This document shows positions 37,411 to 49,622 of a stretch of DNA of 64,000 nt, piece after piece. A program made the position numbers and the translations under genes. This DNA comes from Malus domestica (Eukaryota; Streptophyta; Magnoliopsida; Rosales; Rosaceae). Positions within the stretch are counted from its first letter, which is position 1, and the number at the start of each line of letters is the position of its first letter. The stretch spans positions 4,285,501-4,349,500 of the forward strand of contig NC_091673.1 in the NCBI RefSeq assembly GCF_042453785.1. Reading direction: 5' to 3'. Below the pieces are notes generated by a model. That model was given only the letters and a program-made list of their open reading frames with translations. It did not search any database and had not been told where the DNA came from.

Positions 37411-39135
37411 ATGTCGATTTTTGGGGATCTGAGGGTCTCGGCTACGCTGAATTCTCACTCGACGCACTCTATCCGAACCCTTCTGCCCAATTCAAAGGTC
37501 TGAACTTCTTCCTTTTTTGTTAAATTCTTGTATTTTGTTTTTTGTCTGGTTTCGTGCATTTCCTCGGATTTGGATTTCTGGGCTGTTTGTTTCCCGGGAA
37601 AATGAGAGAAATGAACTGAGAATTTGGGTTTTCATTGAGGGCAAGCGTGACGGAGAATTTTGTGAATTTTTATGGTAGATTTCTTATTCTGTTTTGGAAG
37701 GAAAATTGGAATGATTATATCGAATTTGTCAAACTGCCAGTTAATTTACAAGCTTAAGTTGGAAGGATATGGTGCAATTTAGTTATTTATGCCCATTTAA
37801 CTGAGGGTTTTAACCCTTGGACTGATGGCTGAAAGGAGAATGATGACTTGGTTGAGGGTCCTTGAGAGACTTGGTTGAGGGTCCTTTAGAGTCTTACTTG
37901 TTGTATTTCATCTCCGATTCCGCTTAAAGGTGTCGATCTGAAGCTGAACAAGTATGCAGCATTAATAACTTACAGTTAACTGCAAGGGGTTTTCGCATCG
38001 TTATTGTCGATTTATTGTCAGAGTCATGGTGATGACCATGGTGTCAGATTTTATTGGAAATACTTTCTTGTTTTGTTCACTTGCTTTGCTGTCATGTTGA
38101 ATTGCGTTTGTCGTCTGGGTGGCCGATTCTAGATTCGTGTGTTTCTTCTTAGTAGTTAAGTGATGTCGTCTGGGTGATTGAGGGTATGATGGTTGCCTAT
38201 TGAGCTATGATTTCATATAATGTATCACTGTTTGTCCATCTTTGTGATCTTCCATGGTGTTTGTATGCAGAGTTGTATAAGGTATTTTTCTGAACTCGAT
38301 GTTAAATTGAAGTGCTACTTTTGTTTATGGCCGGTTACCTTCAGTTGGACTGAGGTGTCCCTAACGTTTTTCCTTCTTCATGAAGGGAAAGAAACTATCA
38401 CTATCGTTTTGTTCTTGAAAACCTACCTAAATAGAAGTTGAAATTTTCATTTGCACCTAATTGTCGAGTTACATAAGATGGTTTAATAAGATATGAAAAT
38501 GTCTTCCCCTAAGTCTCTGCTCAACTTTCAAGTTTTGTGCTGTGCTATAGGTAGACTTTGCTAGCTTTCCAAATGGAGGGTCTTGCATTTCTGAGATTAC
38601 GCCGAAATGGCCGAGTATGTCATTTGATAGACGTAACATTCGTCAAAATTCCAAGCGGTTATCTGGAGATTTTCAATTGTCATCGAACTCAAGTAGCCAA
38701 GATTCCGAGAGCTTCCTCCTCAACGCCATCAACATGAGTTTCTTTGACCGTTTAAACTTGGCTTGGAAGATACTATTCCCATCTCCAACATCTAGGAGGA
38801 GCTCAAATGCTAACATTGCCAAGCAGCGCTTGAAGATGATCCTGTTCTCTGACCGATGCGCAGTTAGTGATGAGGCTAAAAGATTGATTGTCAACAACAT
38901 TGTGCATGCTCTATCAGATTTCGTTGAGATAGAATCGCGAGACAAAGTTCAGCTGAGTGTGTCTGCCGATACTGATGTAGGAACCATTTACTCTGTCACT
39001 GTACCTGTAAGACGGGTTAAGCCAGAATACCAGATTGGAGACGAGACTGGGTCGATAACAAATATCGAGTACAAAGATACCGGAGACAGTTCTGGCTCTG
39101 TTGATGTCAAATTTGATTTCTTCATCCCTGACTAA
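37411..39135 (+). CDS. MINE1: MinE homolog, plastid division site factor
   Basis: Plastid stromal MinE, which with MinD confines the FtsZ ring to mid-plastid (Arabidopsis At1g69390, ARC12). Two exons, 37411-37497 and 38551-39135, give 223 residues; Arabidopsis MINE1 is about the same size. The first 85 or so residues are Ser/Asn-rich and act as transit peptide. The MinE domain starts near FFDRLNLAWKILFPSP, continues with NIAKQRLKMILFSDRC and the topological-specificity part (IVNNIVHALSDFVEIES, then DKVQLSVSADTD), and ends with the acidic plant extension to FDFFIPD. The intron is about 1.05 kb and joins in phase 0. It is divergent from RRG and shows no damage. Confidence 0.95.
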
Positions 39136-39461
39136 AGCAACTCATTCGGTTTCTTTAAGTTTAAGAAATAGATTATTGTGTTTGGCTGAAAACAAAGAAG
39201 TTTATGGTTTAGATGTTTTGGGTTGGACCTGTTTCTTCTGTATATATATGAAAAAAATTCCTGTAAGGCGATTAGGAGAAATCTTCTGTGGAATTCACGG
39301 TTTGGTTTTGTTTACGTGCGTGACTCTGTATTTGATCATCTGCTTAATTATTTATTTTTATCAACCGCGATGGATTCAAAGTTTGGGGAAATGATCATAA
39401 TTACTTAGAATATGAATTCGTTATAAATGACGAGCTCGTATCAAATTATTACTGACTTGTT

Positions 39462-39551
39462 ATGTGACTAGCCCTACCAAGATCCCTGGTTAGGAAAAAG
39501 AAAAAAATGTGACTAGCCCTACCATGATCCCTGGTTAGGAAAAAGAAAAAA
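39462..39551. repeat. 45-bp tandem duplication beside tRNA-Trp
   Basis: Two nearly identical copies of the text beginning ATGTGACTAGCCCTACCA, each ending in an A-rich run, at about 39462-39506 and 39507-39551. It lies immediately 3' of the tRNA-Trp on the minus strand. Confidence 0.85.
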
Positions 39552-39569
39552 AAATTAACAAGCGGGGAT

Positions 39570-39641
39570 TGAACCCGACGTGAATCGAACACGCAACCTT
39601 CTGATCTGGAGTCAGACGCGCTACCATTGCGCCACGGATCC
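39570..39641 (-). tRNA. tRNA-Trp (anticodon CCA)
   Basis: A 72-nt minus-strand cloverleaf. The acceptor arms are GGATCCG and CGGGTTC, the anticodon loop is CTCCAGA with CCA, and the T-arm contains GTTCGATTC. The discriminator base is A. A T run about 12-20 bases downstream on the minus strand can serve as Pol III terminator. No intron. It lies between MINE1 and the BUB3.3-like gene. Ends are good to within a base. Confidence 0.96.
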
Positions 39642-39907
39642 ACTTGTTGTTACGTTCGTTAGTTAATATTATTTAAGCGAATAATAGCTCAGCATTAAAT
39701 TCAAATCCACCAGAGTTATTTATTTCTCATTTAGCGGGAACTTTTCATCTTCTCCCTCCCTCCCAAATTCTCTGTACCAAATTCTAGGGTTCATGGTACC
39801 TAAGGAGGTGTGAATCCCAAAGCTCCATTTCTCATCAATTCTGAAAAAAATCACTGGAATTTCTGTCCAATATTGGTCGTTGGATTGTTGTGACGGTTCG
39901 GTCTACA

Positions 39908-42013
39908 ATGACCACAATGGCCGCACCTCCTTTGAAGTTCGAAAACCCGATCCGAGATGCAATTTCCAGAATCCGGTTCGCTCCGAAATCAGACAATCTT
40001 CTCATCTCCCCTTGGGACTGTGTGAGTGGTACTCCACTTTTGAGCTCGGAAATTGGAGTTTGTAGCGCTTTTGTCTTTTCAATCGTAAAAATTGATTCTT
40101 CACCTCTTTTTGCAGAGCTTAAGATTATACGATGTCGGAAGCTCACAGCTCAGACTAGAAGCTCCGTCGGAAGCGGCTCTCCTCGATTGCTGTTTCCAGG
40201 ATGAGTCCGTCGCGTTTACGCCTGGTTCTGATGGCTTCATCAGATGAAGGTTTGTCACTAGGATTTGTTTCATTTTGCAGTGGGTTGCTGTTGAAATTAA
40301 CCTTCATCACCGTCGTAACGCTGTAATTTTTAGCTTTAATTAATGGGTAATCATAACTTTAGTCAGTTATCGAGGCTGATTTCTAATATGTCCTTTTCAC
40401 TGTCAAGGCAATATGTGCCGACTCTTTTCTGGGTTTTTCTGTGCTCAAGATATGATTTGCATTCTGAAATTTATGATTCGATTGGAAATCACGATGACAT
40501 ACCGACATGCGTTGGATACTCGGGCGAAACCAGTAAGCTCTTATCTACATTCCACTCTCATTGGCATTGGATTCTGATTGACCCTGTAAGTATAGATTTT
40601 GACCTTTACACAAGTCAATAATTTATCTTTTCAAATTTTCGGCAGATGTTAAGAAAAACATAAAACCAACTGCTTGATATTGCCGTTAAATGAAAGATTT
40701 TGTGCATAATATTTCATAAAATTCGGAATTGTTAACTGCGGTATATGATCATTATGGCATGAGTAGTGGAAATGATTGAACTTGTAGACTTAATGGGCTA
40801 ACAATAAGCTTATAATGCTATCTTCTTCTGTATAGTGATGTTCTCTGTTTTGGTTTTGTTACCGAACATATTGTTAACAATTTTTTTCCTAACTTGTTGT
40901 AGGCCAACTAATCACTGCCGGTTTGGACAGGAAGATATTGTCTTGGGACAACCGTACGGAGAAGGGTTTTGTGTTGGCAAGTAATCTGGATTCGGAGGTG
41001 ATGTCCATGCCACTCTCAGGTCTTGATATGGTGGTAGCCATTGGATCATCAATATATGTGTATGATTTGCGGAACCTAGAAAAGCCAATTCAATCAAAAG
41101 ATTCAAATATGGATGTTCAGATTGTGTGTGTGAGCTCAATTCCGTATGCTAAAGGTATTATCACTATACTTCACCAGTTCACTTAGCGGTGTATGTTGTA
41201 AACCATGTACCGGTTATAGTTATGAATATTTGAATTGGCTAATTTATATTAACTCTAGGTCTGTTGGTTGATTTTGCATTGCAATCAGAACATGTATCTT
41301 ATGAAAAGTTTTGAATTGTCTTTGCAGGATTTGCGGTTGGCTCGATTAATGGACGTGTAGCATTGGAGATTTCCTGTCCATCCAGTTCGGATGACATCAG
41401 GTCAATTCCTGGAGTCTATGTGATATTATGATTGGCATATCCAAACCTGGCATGCTACATGACATGCCTTGTATGTATACAAACTGTCATTTCTTATGTT
41501 CTACTTTGTTCTGTTTGGAAGGAAGAAAAAAATAATGTTACTTGTTAACATTTGTTTCAGATATATGTTCCGGTGTCATCCAAAGTCAACTGCTAAGAGA
41601 TATCACCTAGCATCGGTGAATGACATTGCATTCAATCCGCTGTATGTGTAACTCTAATATTCTATCAGCTTTGACCAACTTCAATTGAAAACTTACTTTC
41701 TACTTGATGTTTCTGATCTAGCATCTTCAGCGCCTTTGTTACCAGTGACAATGATGTTTATGTTACCGCATGGGATGCTACACAGGGGACAACTTCTGGT
41801 TGTTGCATCAAGCTACACATATCAAGAAGCTAATGAAATGTGAGCACGCTACTACTAAGATTTACTATTTCTCAATCCTCCTATAATCCCAGTATTATAT
41901 ATCTTTCTTGTCCACTTCCATTCATCAGAGAAGAGCTTCCTCTGGTATTCGTACATGAAGTTGGCAATGACAACATGAGATCTGTATCTGTTGGAAGTTC
42001 AAGCAGAAACTAA
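39908..42013 (+). pseudogene. BUB3.3: BUB3.3-like WD40 mitotic checkpoint gene, probably broken
   Basis: Relative of Arabidopsis BUB3.3 (At1g69400), a WD40-propeller spindle checkpoint protein. Eight exon-like segments keep canonical splice sites: 39908-40021, 40116-40249, 40450-40532, 40903-41154, 41328-41400, 41561-41641, 41722-41839 and about 41929-42013. They read family segments such as ISRIRFAPKSDNLLISPWDC, RRYDLHSE (after the second junction), QLITAGLDRKILSWDNRT and FVTSDNDVYVTAWDA. Two defects stand out. A TGA lies in frame at 40245-40247, at the end of the second exon, just before the RRYDLHSE part. In the seventh exon roughly 20 family residues between WDATQG and the QLLVVASSYTYQ-like part are missing and the frame shifts. 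A single unusual splice choice cannot cure both. Host pseudogene is most likely; sequence error is the alternative. Confidence 0.75.
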
Positions 42014-42646
42014 TTGTACACCGTCAGATGAAGGTAATGAACTGCTAAATGTGTTCAATTTCTGTGTAATTTTCAGGATCATGTGTGAAGCCATGATGTT
42101 TGCAGGGTCCTTGTATATTAAGCATTGTCCTTTTTTATGAAAGTTGTACCCGCCGAAGTTGATTTTGATATGCAGATGAACAGAAATCAGCTGCAAAGGT
42201 AGAGTTTTAGGAATTGCACCTGCTGTATAATGTCGGTGGTTAACTTATGTACCGTTCCTCTAGAGTCTAGACAGATACCACTTTCATGGGTTTTGTTTAG
42301 TTTCTGCTGATTGGATCCATGAGTTTTAAATGGAAAAGCATGAAGCTTGGTTGTTTGTATTAATATGTAAACTTTGCAATCACCACCGATGATATGTTGA
42401 ATTCTTTTGCGCATTAGCCTGCAAAGTGATGAAACCATTTGCCCCTGTTTCCGTTTTGCGCCGGTGATATGTTCGATCTTCTATTTACCTTCGAATAAAT
42501 TGATATCTTAATTGAATAGAACACTAACATATTCACAAAGAGCAGATGTGCATTGTCATTGTTTCAATATAACATGTATTGATAAATGTTGGCAACAATA
42601 ACATCAACACATTAGTAATCAGGCTCTTTATGCAAAGGGATTCTCA

Positions 42647-42995
42647 TTTTTTTCTAAAAATAGGGATTAGGTATGGGGCTCACTTCACATCGAACTACAA
42701 TGATCCAAACCATCTATTTTGTAAGTCTCGATTCATAGATCATAGTTGCAAAAATTCATTCCAATCCGAAATCATTTACCTATTTAATTATCAAGATAAA
42801 ATTTCATTGTTTCTTGTATAACAAAATATTCGTTAATTTCTTTGAACCCAATTAGATGTTTTAAACATTTCTGATTTGGCTAATATTTTGTAGAGATGAT
42901 CTATGAGGTGTAACTTGAAAAATAGACGGTTCAGATCGTTAAAGTTCAATGTAATGTGGACCTCACAACAAATTCCAATTTTTATAAAAAAAAAA
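42647..42995. mobile_element. Foldback MITE, about 350 bp
   Basis: The arms are imperfect reverse complements over about 110 bp. The left contains ACATCGAACTACAATGATCC and CATAGATCATAGTTGCAAAA; the right read backwards contains ACATTGAACTTTAACGATCT and CATAGATCATCTCTACAAAA. It is non-coding, in the spacer between BUB3.3 and eIF5A. A/T-rich flanks hide any target duplication. Confidence 0.7.
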
Positions 42996-43425
42996 GTTGA
43001 AATCCCTTCGGTTAAAGACTTCTTAGCGTATCGGCAAATGAGACGTTTGTCCCATAGCTGACTAGAAGATAATGTACAAATGGGCCTAATTGTATGGTTT
43101 CATTGTTGGCCGGCCCATAATAGGAACCGAAAAAGGATAAAATGAAAAAAAATTAAAAAAAACAAAAATGGAAAGACAAAGTGTGTGCAGGTGCAAAACA
43201 AAAAATCCGAGGCCGAGAAGAGCAGCCCACGTGCTAAATCCGCATTCGCGCGTCAATCATACGCAACAAATGATATTTTAATCAGTGCAAAGTCAAGCAA
43301 TCCAACGGTGGACAGCGACCCTCACAGTCGCAGCATCTTTTAAACCAAAAAATAAAATAAAATATAAAAAGTATTTGAAACCAGAAGCCGTAGAGGGCTC
43401 GTCCTCTTCCCATTTCCTTGCGAAA

Positions 43426-43433
43426 TATAAATA
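43426..43433 (+). promoter_or_regulatory. TATA box of eIF5A
   Basis: TATAAATA, 99-106 bp upstream of the eIF5A start codon, followed by a CT-rich leader. Position and match to consensus are good. Confidence 0.75.
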
Positions 43434-43531
43434 CCATCCATCACTTGTAACCCTTCCTCCGCGTATCTCCTCCCCCTCCATCCTCCCTCGAGCTTTCTCT
43501 CTTACCTCTCTCAGTGCGATCAGAACCAGCC

Positions 43532-45437
43532 ATGTCGGACGAGGAGCATCACTTTGAATCGAAGGCCGACGCCGGAGCTTCCAAGACCTACCCTCAGCAG
43601 GCCGGTACTATCCGCAAGAACGGTTACATTGTCATCAAGGGCAGGCCATGCAAGGTTCGACTCCTTGATTTTCTTTCGATCTGCATGTATTTTAGGGCTC
43701 TGATTTCAGATATTCGCGGGATTTCGTTCGATCATTATATTTGTTTGCATGCCGTATGGATTTGTTGATGAATTCTCTCTCCTGTGCAGGATTATGATCG
43801 GTACTTCTTTATTGAGATCGGAGTTTAGTTTTTGCGATTTTATTGTTTTCCGATTTTGTTCCTTCTCTGACTGATTGGATAGTGTTGAGCTGATGATCAA
43901 TTATGTATGAAATTATTTGATTTTGATTTGCTACTGCTACTGATTGCTGCTATCTACCTGTGACTGATAATAACTATGCACATATATACATATTACTTAC
44001 ACCTATATATGCGCGAGCATATATTCATACACGTATATATGTATACACATATATCCGTACACACGTATATATGTATACACATGTATCCGTACACACGTAT
44101 ATATACACACATATATACATGCACAAACGTATACATATACACAGATATACACACACGTATATATGCGCGCATACACACACAGATATATAGCTGATGTCTT
44201 GAAAATATAGATGATACTTGTTCTAAGCTGAGCTCTGATTGCTTCTCCACTGCTATGTCTGAATAATTTTTAATTTTTGTTTACGTTTTCATTTTTTGTT
44301 TTTGTTTTGTGGCTGTCCGTTGTTAGGGAGTGAATATATTTGTTGAATCGATTGTGTAAGGTCGTCTCGTCGATGGTATTATATCAGATTGGATTTATGT
44401 TGGTGGCTGTGATATGAACGTGAAAGAACAACCAACTAATGGAATGTTGTGGGTCTGCTCTTTCTTTTGTCTTTTGTCACAGGTTGTGGAAGTTTCCACC
44501 TCCAAGACTGGAAAGCACGGTCATGCCAAGTGCCACTTTGTCGGTATCGACATCTTCACTGCCAAGAAGCTTGAGGATATTGTTCCATCTTCCCACAATT
44601 GTGATGTACGAACCCCCTTAAGTTTGTTTGATTTATATGTAAGCACGTCGTTTGTTTCTTTCGTTGGTATATCAATGTTTGTATCTTTGTATTGTAGGTT
44701 CCACATGTCAACCGTACTGACTACCAGCTGATCGATATCTCTGAGGATGGATTTGTAAGACTGCACTTTCGTTTGTTGTTATAAGATTCATTGATTTCAT
44801 TGTATGTTGCTTGTTACTTGGATGTTCCCACTAGTTTACAATGCTTACCCTGACTTGAACCATAATCTGTTGCTTACTGAAGGTGAGTCTGCTGACTGAG
44901 AATGGTAACACCAAGGACGACCTGAGACTTCCAACCGATGACAATCTGCTTACGCAGGTTAGTTTTGTAACATTCGCCTCTTCCACTTAGTTTGAATGGT
45001 ATAGTGTGCTTGTACATGTTTGTTGGGGCTTCAATTGTCTTAGTGTTGTCCATGCTGCTAGTTCGGCTTTATTCCCGAACGACTGTAGAATCCATGTCTG
45101 CTGGAGGATTTACTTTTATTGTGGGTGTTACTTGCATGAAATTTGGTTTAAAACTTTTTGTCATGTTTTTATTTTCACCAGACGCAGAGTCAACTTTATG
45201 ATGTTTCTTCCCGTTTTTACTGTTCGACGCATTTTAAAACTTCTTTCCTTTGCTTAACTAATGTTATATAATTACGTTTCCTGCTGGTTATCCCTGTAGA
45301 ATCTTAATTGGTTATTTTCTTGGTATTTTATGCAGATCAAGGATGGGTTTGCAGAGGGGAAGGATCTGGTTGTTTCTGTCATGTCTGCTATGGGAGAGGA
45401 GCAGATTTGCGCCCTGAAGGACATCGGTCCCAAATAG
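43532..45437 (+). CDS. ELF5A: Translation initiation factor eIF5A
   Basis: Cytosolic elongation/termination factor that helps ribosomes through difficult peptide bonds; active only after a lysine becomes hypusine. Five exons, 43532-43654, 44483-44605, 44698-44754, 44883-44957 and 45336-45437, give 159 residues, the standard plant length. The hypusine loop [12 protein letters not shown] is intact, with the modified lysine at residue 52. The N-terminal SH3-like domain ([20 protein letters not shown]) and the C-terminal OB domain ([20 protein letters not shown]) are both complete. The plant start MSDEEHHFE is present. The first intron (828 bp) carries a long alternating purine-pyrimidine tract. 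In Arabidopsis the three copies (At1g13950, At1g26630, At1g69410) each sit next to genes found in this window. Confidence 0.98.
43970..44190. repeat. Alternating purine-pyrimidine tract in eIF5A intron 1
   Basis: About 220 bp of degenerate (AC/GT/AT/GC) dinucleotide text such as ACACGTATATATGTATACAC, repeated several times with variation. It is nearly strict purine-pyrimidine alternation, so no stop codon appears in several frames and spurious open frames arise on both strands. Confidence 0.85.
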
Positions 45438-46577
45438 ATGCCCTTCGTTCTTCGGGAACGTTAGCTTTCAGATATAAAATGGAACGGTTAATAGAAACTT
45501 TCGGGTCACCCCTTTCAGGAACTAGTGTTCTTGATTAGAGGTGGCCTTGGGTTATAAGTTAATGTTGCCATTAATTAGCGTGTCGTTATCAATATTTTTG
45601 TTCTGTTACTGTTCTGAATCATGCCCCCAATTTCATGGTATTGGCAAGAGTTATATTGAAGACTGTATAGTACCTTCACTTGTTCTTGGTTCGAAATTTC
45701 ACGGTCCTTGTTTTCGTCACCCGATGGATTCTTCTTGTTGCATTGTGTTTGCCTGGTGTTTCTGTGTTAAATTACTCTTTACCAAATAATCGACGGTGAG
45801 GCTGGTGTCGTACAACCGAGTCGGTTTCTTTCCGGTTGGTTGTTTTCCTTTGGTAACTTGATGGTCTGTTTGGTGTTTTGGAGCTGGTTTGGATCTACTT
45901 CTCTATATCGCTGCAAACCCGGCACGAGGAGTTTCCAAAACATTTGACTCTTCACCCATTCCAATATAAAGGATTCGTCAATCAAATAATAGGTAGTAAA
46001 TGGTCATTTGAAAAGTAAATGAATTGCTAGTTGTAAAATATTTATTCTCGTCAGACTTAACCCCAACTAAAATAACAAGGGTTTGGACGATTTTGACCTA
46101 GTTACTCTTCAGAATGGAGTGGAAGAAGAGGAGATTCTTGAATGAGAAAATGATCTAATGACTTCAAAAGAATCGAACAAGGAGTGGTTTGAGGTGATAT
46201 TTTTATGTACGGTTATGTAGAGTGATAGTAAGAATGACTTATCTAGCAATTTTTTCACTATTACCCCCAAAAACACCACCGTGCCTTGGTTAAAATTGCG
46301 AGAGTACGCTTAACCTCTGAATTTGAAACCACTCATTATATACCTAGTTTTGAGGACCGATGAATCATAAACGACCAGAGTTGGCTGGCCTGTCGCAGCG
46401 GGTAATGAATTTGTTTTTACCTCAAACACTCAATTGTCTGATCTTGTATCGAGACAGTTCATATAATCATAAGTGGTTAACATCTATGTCTTCTCCAAAC
46501 GCCGACTTCTTTCTTGTGTTGGTCTCCGAATGTTTACGTTTAACACCTCGATTGTTCATAACAGCAAAAGTGATCGA
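45438..46577. other. 3' UTRs and spacer between eIF5A and IPK
   Basis: Convergent genes; the first 300 bp or so are probably the eIF5A 3' UTR and the last part that of IPK. I see no additional gene or repeat with defined ends. Confidence 0.55.
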
Positions 46578-49528
46578 TCATTCATTCGAAAACCGGATTG
46601 CCGTTCCAAGCCAGTCATCTGGAATGCTGCCTTTCAACTCTCCATTCAATGCCCTCAAAGCATGGGTTGTTGCTGCCTTCACAATGTACACATCGATTCC
46701 GAGTTTTGCAATCGCGGCAGCTTCCGATATCTTGGTCAGCATTCCGCCTGTTGTATCATGGGCTGCTGCTTCTGTCTCAACTGTTGACATGACAACCATG
46801 CAGGATCTGGCATTAGCTGAAGCATGCTTAATGCTTAATAATACACACACATAACAGATGCTAGTAACTTGAACAAATTCGGGATCAATTCCCATTTTGG
46901 CACAGCCAACAATAACGAAAACAAAGCTCGTAACGTGTTGGGTTCATTCGCACCTTGCTTATTCATGTTCTCAAGTGTTGGGCTCACGATCGACCAGCTC
47001 CCATCTTTAGCCACAGCTACAGTTGACAAACTTTGAATAAGTCAATACAATTCAACGAATAAAAACAAAACTCCATTTCTGTGCAAATCCAGGATTAGTA
47101 AGACTGCTTACCGATTTCTCTCAAGAGTACTGCATTTGGTTCCGACGGTGGACGGTCATAAACCCCAAAAACATCAGTCTTAAATCCACATTAAATAGAA
47201 AACAAACATAGGATGTTCATCCACTCATATCAAATGGTAATTTCCTGCCTATCTGACCCCAAGTGGTTGGACTCAGTTTTTCTTTGAGATTAGATGCTTT
47301 ATGGAAGGAGGATGCATTCTTACTCTCCTAATGCAGGTATTGAGTTTGAGACAGTGGACAGATTACCTCTAGTTCACTTTCGCCTGTGAAGTTTGCTAAA
47401 GTAACTGGTTTAGCATTGGTCTCTTACAAAGACTAATGCGAATTTATTGGCCTCAAGTAACTTTTAAGACACTTCTATCAACTATCCAGTTGTGCAGTGT
47501 GTTCCGAAGTCATTTCCCAAAATACAAATGCATGAAACTTTCCATTTCGAGACAGTGTGGATACGAGAAAAACAACAAAGTCAGGCTTCAAGTGCGCTGC
47601 AAGGTGACTAATGATGACATCTCCACTCAATATGGTACAGTCCTGATTAGGCAAAGCGATTAACAAAGCATCAGTACAAGTTCAATATAAGCAATAAGCT
47701 AGTGAACTTCTATAAGAGAGACCAACCAGTAACTCATCGAGCACAGCATCTCCATGCAAAACCTAGGAAGCGTATAGCAATCAACATTAATCACTGAGGG
47801 AAAGATGAGAAGAAAAACAGAAACCAACAGCACGTATAAATAATTCATAACACAAAAGGAGGCAGTTCAAAATACGTAAAAAATAGAATGATAGGAAGAA
47901 TGATAATAATAATATGAACTTACAGGTACTAAACCAGATTCGATAGCCTTGGACACTGCAGACAAATCAGCTGAAGCTATCTGCAGAAAGGGATAACTTA
48001 CATTAATAAAGAAAATTTAACAATAAGGATAGAGAACATAAAATAACTTTTGGGATCAAAGCATTTAGCGGAAACAAGCCACTGACATTTCTTTCACGGG
48101 TCGACCATCCACATGAAAATGGAGACATTCCAATGGAAGGGATACCCTCTGGAAGGAAAACACATAACAATATTCATGAACGTGAAAGTTGGGTGCATTT
48201 AAGAACTTAAGCAGATAATAGCATGAAATCATGATAGTGAAATAACAGTTTCATGCAGCTTTGAGAGCCAAACAAAATTGACAAATACCGATTGGTCAAG
48301 TAAACTACAGAACTTACAAACTTCTTCAACCGCTAGCTAATAGTATCTCTGATGCATTAGATGCATTGTTAATTTAAAACTGCGAAAGCTGGTTTTTCCT
48401 TTGAATCTGTTGATCTTTAGAAATATAGTTTGTGTATGAAAACGTTTGTTAATAGGGTAGATTAATACCTCTGGCTAACGCTCTAACAATTTCTAGATTG
48501 AGCTTTGTAACCTGAAATAATTGAAATAAACATGAACATGAAAATGGAGGAATAATCCGAAAGAGACGAAAGCAAACTTAAAGCAAAGTCTATAGATGTG
48601 AAGCGAGTCAACGAGGCAGAGTCTTACGGAGATGCGTGTGGCAACAAAACCAGCCTTGACAAGGGGTTGGTACAACCCACCTTTATGAACGCCCGATTTA
48701 CTAGCTTGAAAATGCCCAAAAGAACCTGAAGCCACCATAGCACACAACATATTAGACGAATACATATCTTTAGAAATTAGTGAAAAGGCTACTTTGTATC
48801 TCAACAAACAAATCAAGTTCCAAGTGATGAAATAAACCAAGCAGCTAACCTGCTCCATGAACAACTATAAAGGGGCAGGGGTCCGCAACTGGCCGATGTT
48901 CAAAATCAAGTATGGCAGATGAAATTTCTGATTCTCCAGGTTGCTTGCTCCAATCCATCCCAAGCACCTCCCCAGAAGGCGACCCCGTAGCCATTGATTG
49001 CCTCAGCTGCGACGAAACCATCTTGAGATTTGCTTCATTTATTGTCTCTAATTCGTTCTTGCAAGTAACTGCTGCACCTCCTAGACTAGGCAAAAAATCG
49101 TGTTGTAACAATCTAAGACCAAAATACGAACAAATGATTACAAATGCATTTCATAATTTAGTTTTATAAGCAACCATTCATCCAAACACCTCAGATTTTC
49201 CCAGATTGAAACGAATCGGTTTTCCACAGTTTATATTAACAAAGGCTTAAAATTTATCAGCTGCCCATTAATCTAGCACGCCAAAAGCACTTTTCTAGAC
49301 CTCGTTTGAGCAATCAGCTTTTCTGGGTCAGCGTAAACAAAGCTAGAAATGATCGAAATGAAAATCTGGAGAACAAAAACTCAACCACAAAAGCACAAAT
49401 TCTGATGCAAATTGAATTCTACCAAAAAGGAATAACTAGATTAACAGACCGAGTTTGACGATGCAGCGAATCGGTTTCGTGAGGCTGACAGAAGCGCTTT
49501 GGAGATCATTTGTGTTGGTCTCCTCCAT
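46578..49528 (-). CDS. IPK: Isopentenyl phosphate kinase
   Basis: Cytosolic kinase that phosphorylates isopentenyl (and dimethylallyl) monophosphate to the diphosphate, returning IP to the isoprenoid pool; Arabidopsis relative At1g26640. Eleven exons on the minus strand: 49450-49528, 48850-49080, 48628-48725, 48469-48511, 48087-48148, 47924-47980, 47727-47762, 47565-47642, 47112-47178, 46954-47016, 46578-46780. They give 338 residues and every junction keeps frame. Amino-acid kinase fold landmarks in order: IRCIVKLGGAAVTCKNELE (nucleotide-binding start), VVHGAGSFGHFQASKSG with the substrate-contacting His, then GIPSIGMSPF, VLHGDAVLDE, TILSGDVIISHLA, DVFGVYDRPP and AHDTTGGMLTKISEAAAIA. The start at 49528 is the first ATG and fits the family N-terminus. 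The upstream flank carries a 128-bp tandem duplication. Confidence 0.95.
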
Positions 49529-49622
49529 CGTAAATTTGTGGGGTTTCCGGGACCTAAAGCTCTGAGTTTACACTCTCAAAAGTTCTGGGTTTTTAGGGCA
49601 CGTTTACGTAGGTAATCGGCAT

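Noticed and set aside
39449-39643. 64-codon minus-strand frame
   Set aside because: It is a read-through of the tRNA-Trp and its flanking duplication; the cloverleaf explains the sequence.
40245-40247. TGA in the BUB3.3-like gene read as selenocysteine or read-through
   Set aside because: Land plants lack the selenocysteine system as far as known, and a second independent defect occurs downstream.
43960-44250. Three overlapping open frames of 72-85 codons rich in Tyr, Ile, His, Thr
   Set aside because: Produced by the alternating purine-pyrimidine repeat in eIF5A intron 1, which lacks stops in several frames.
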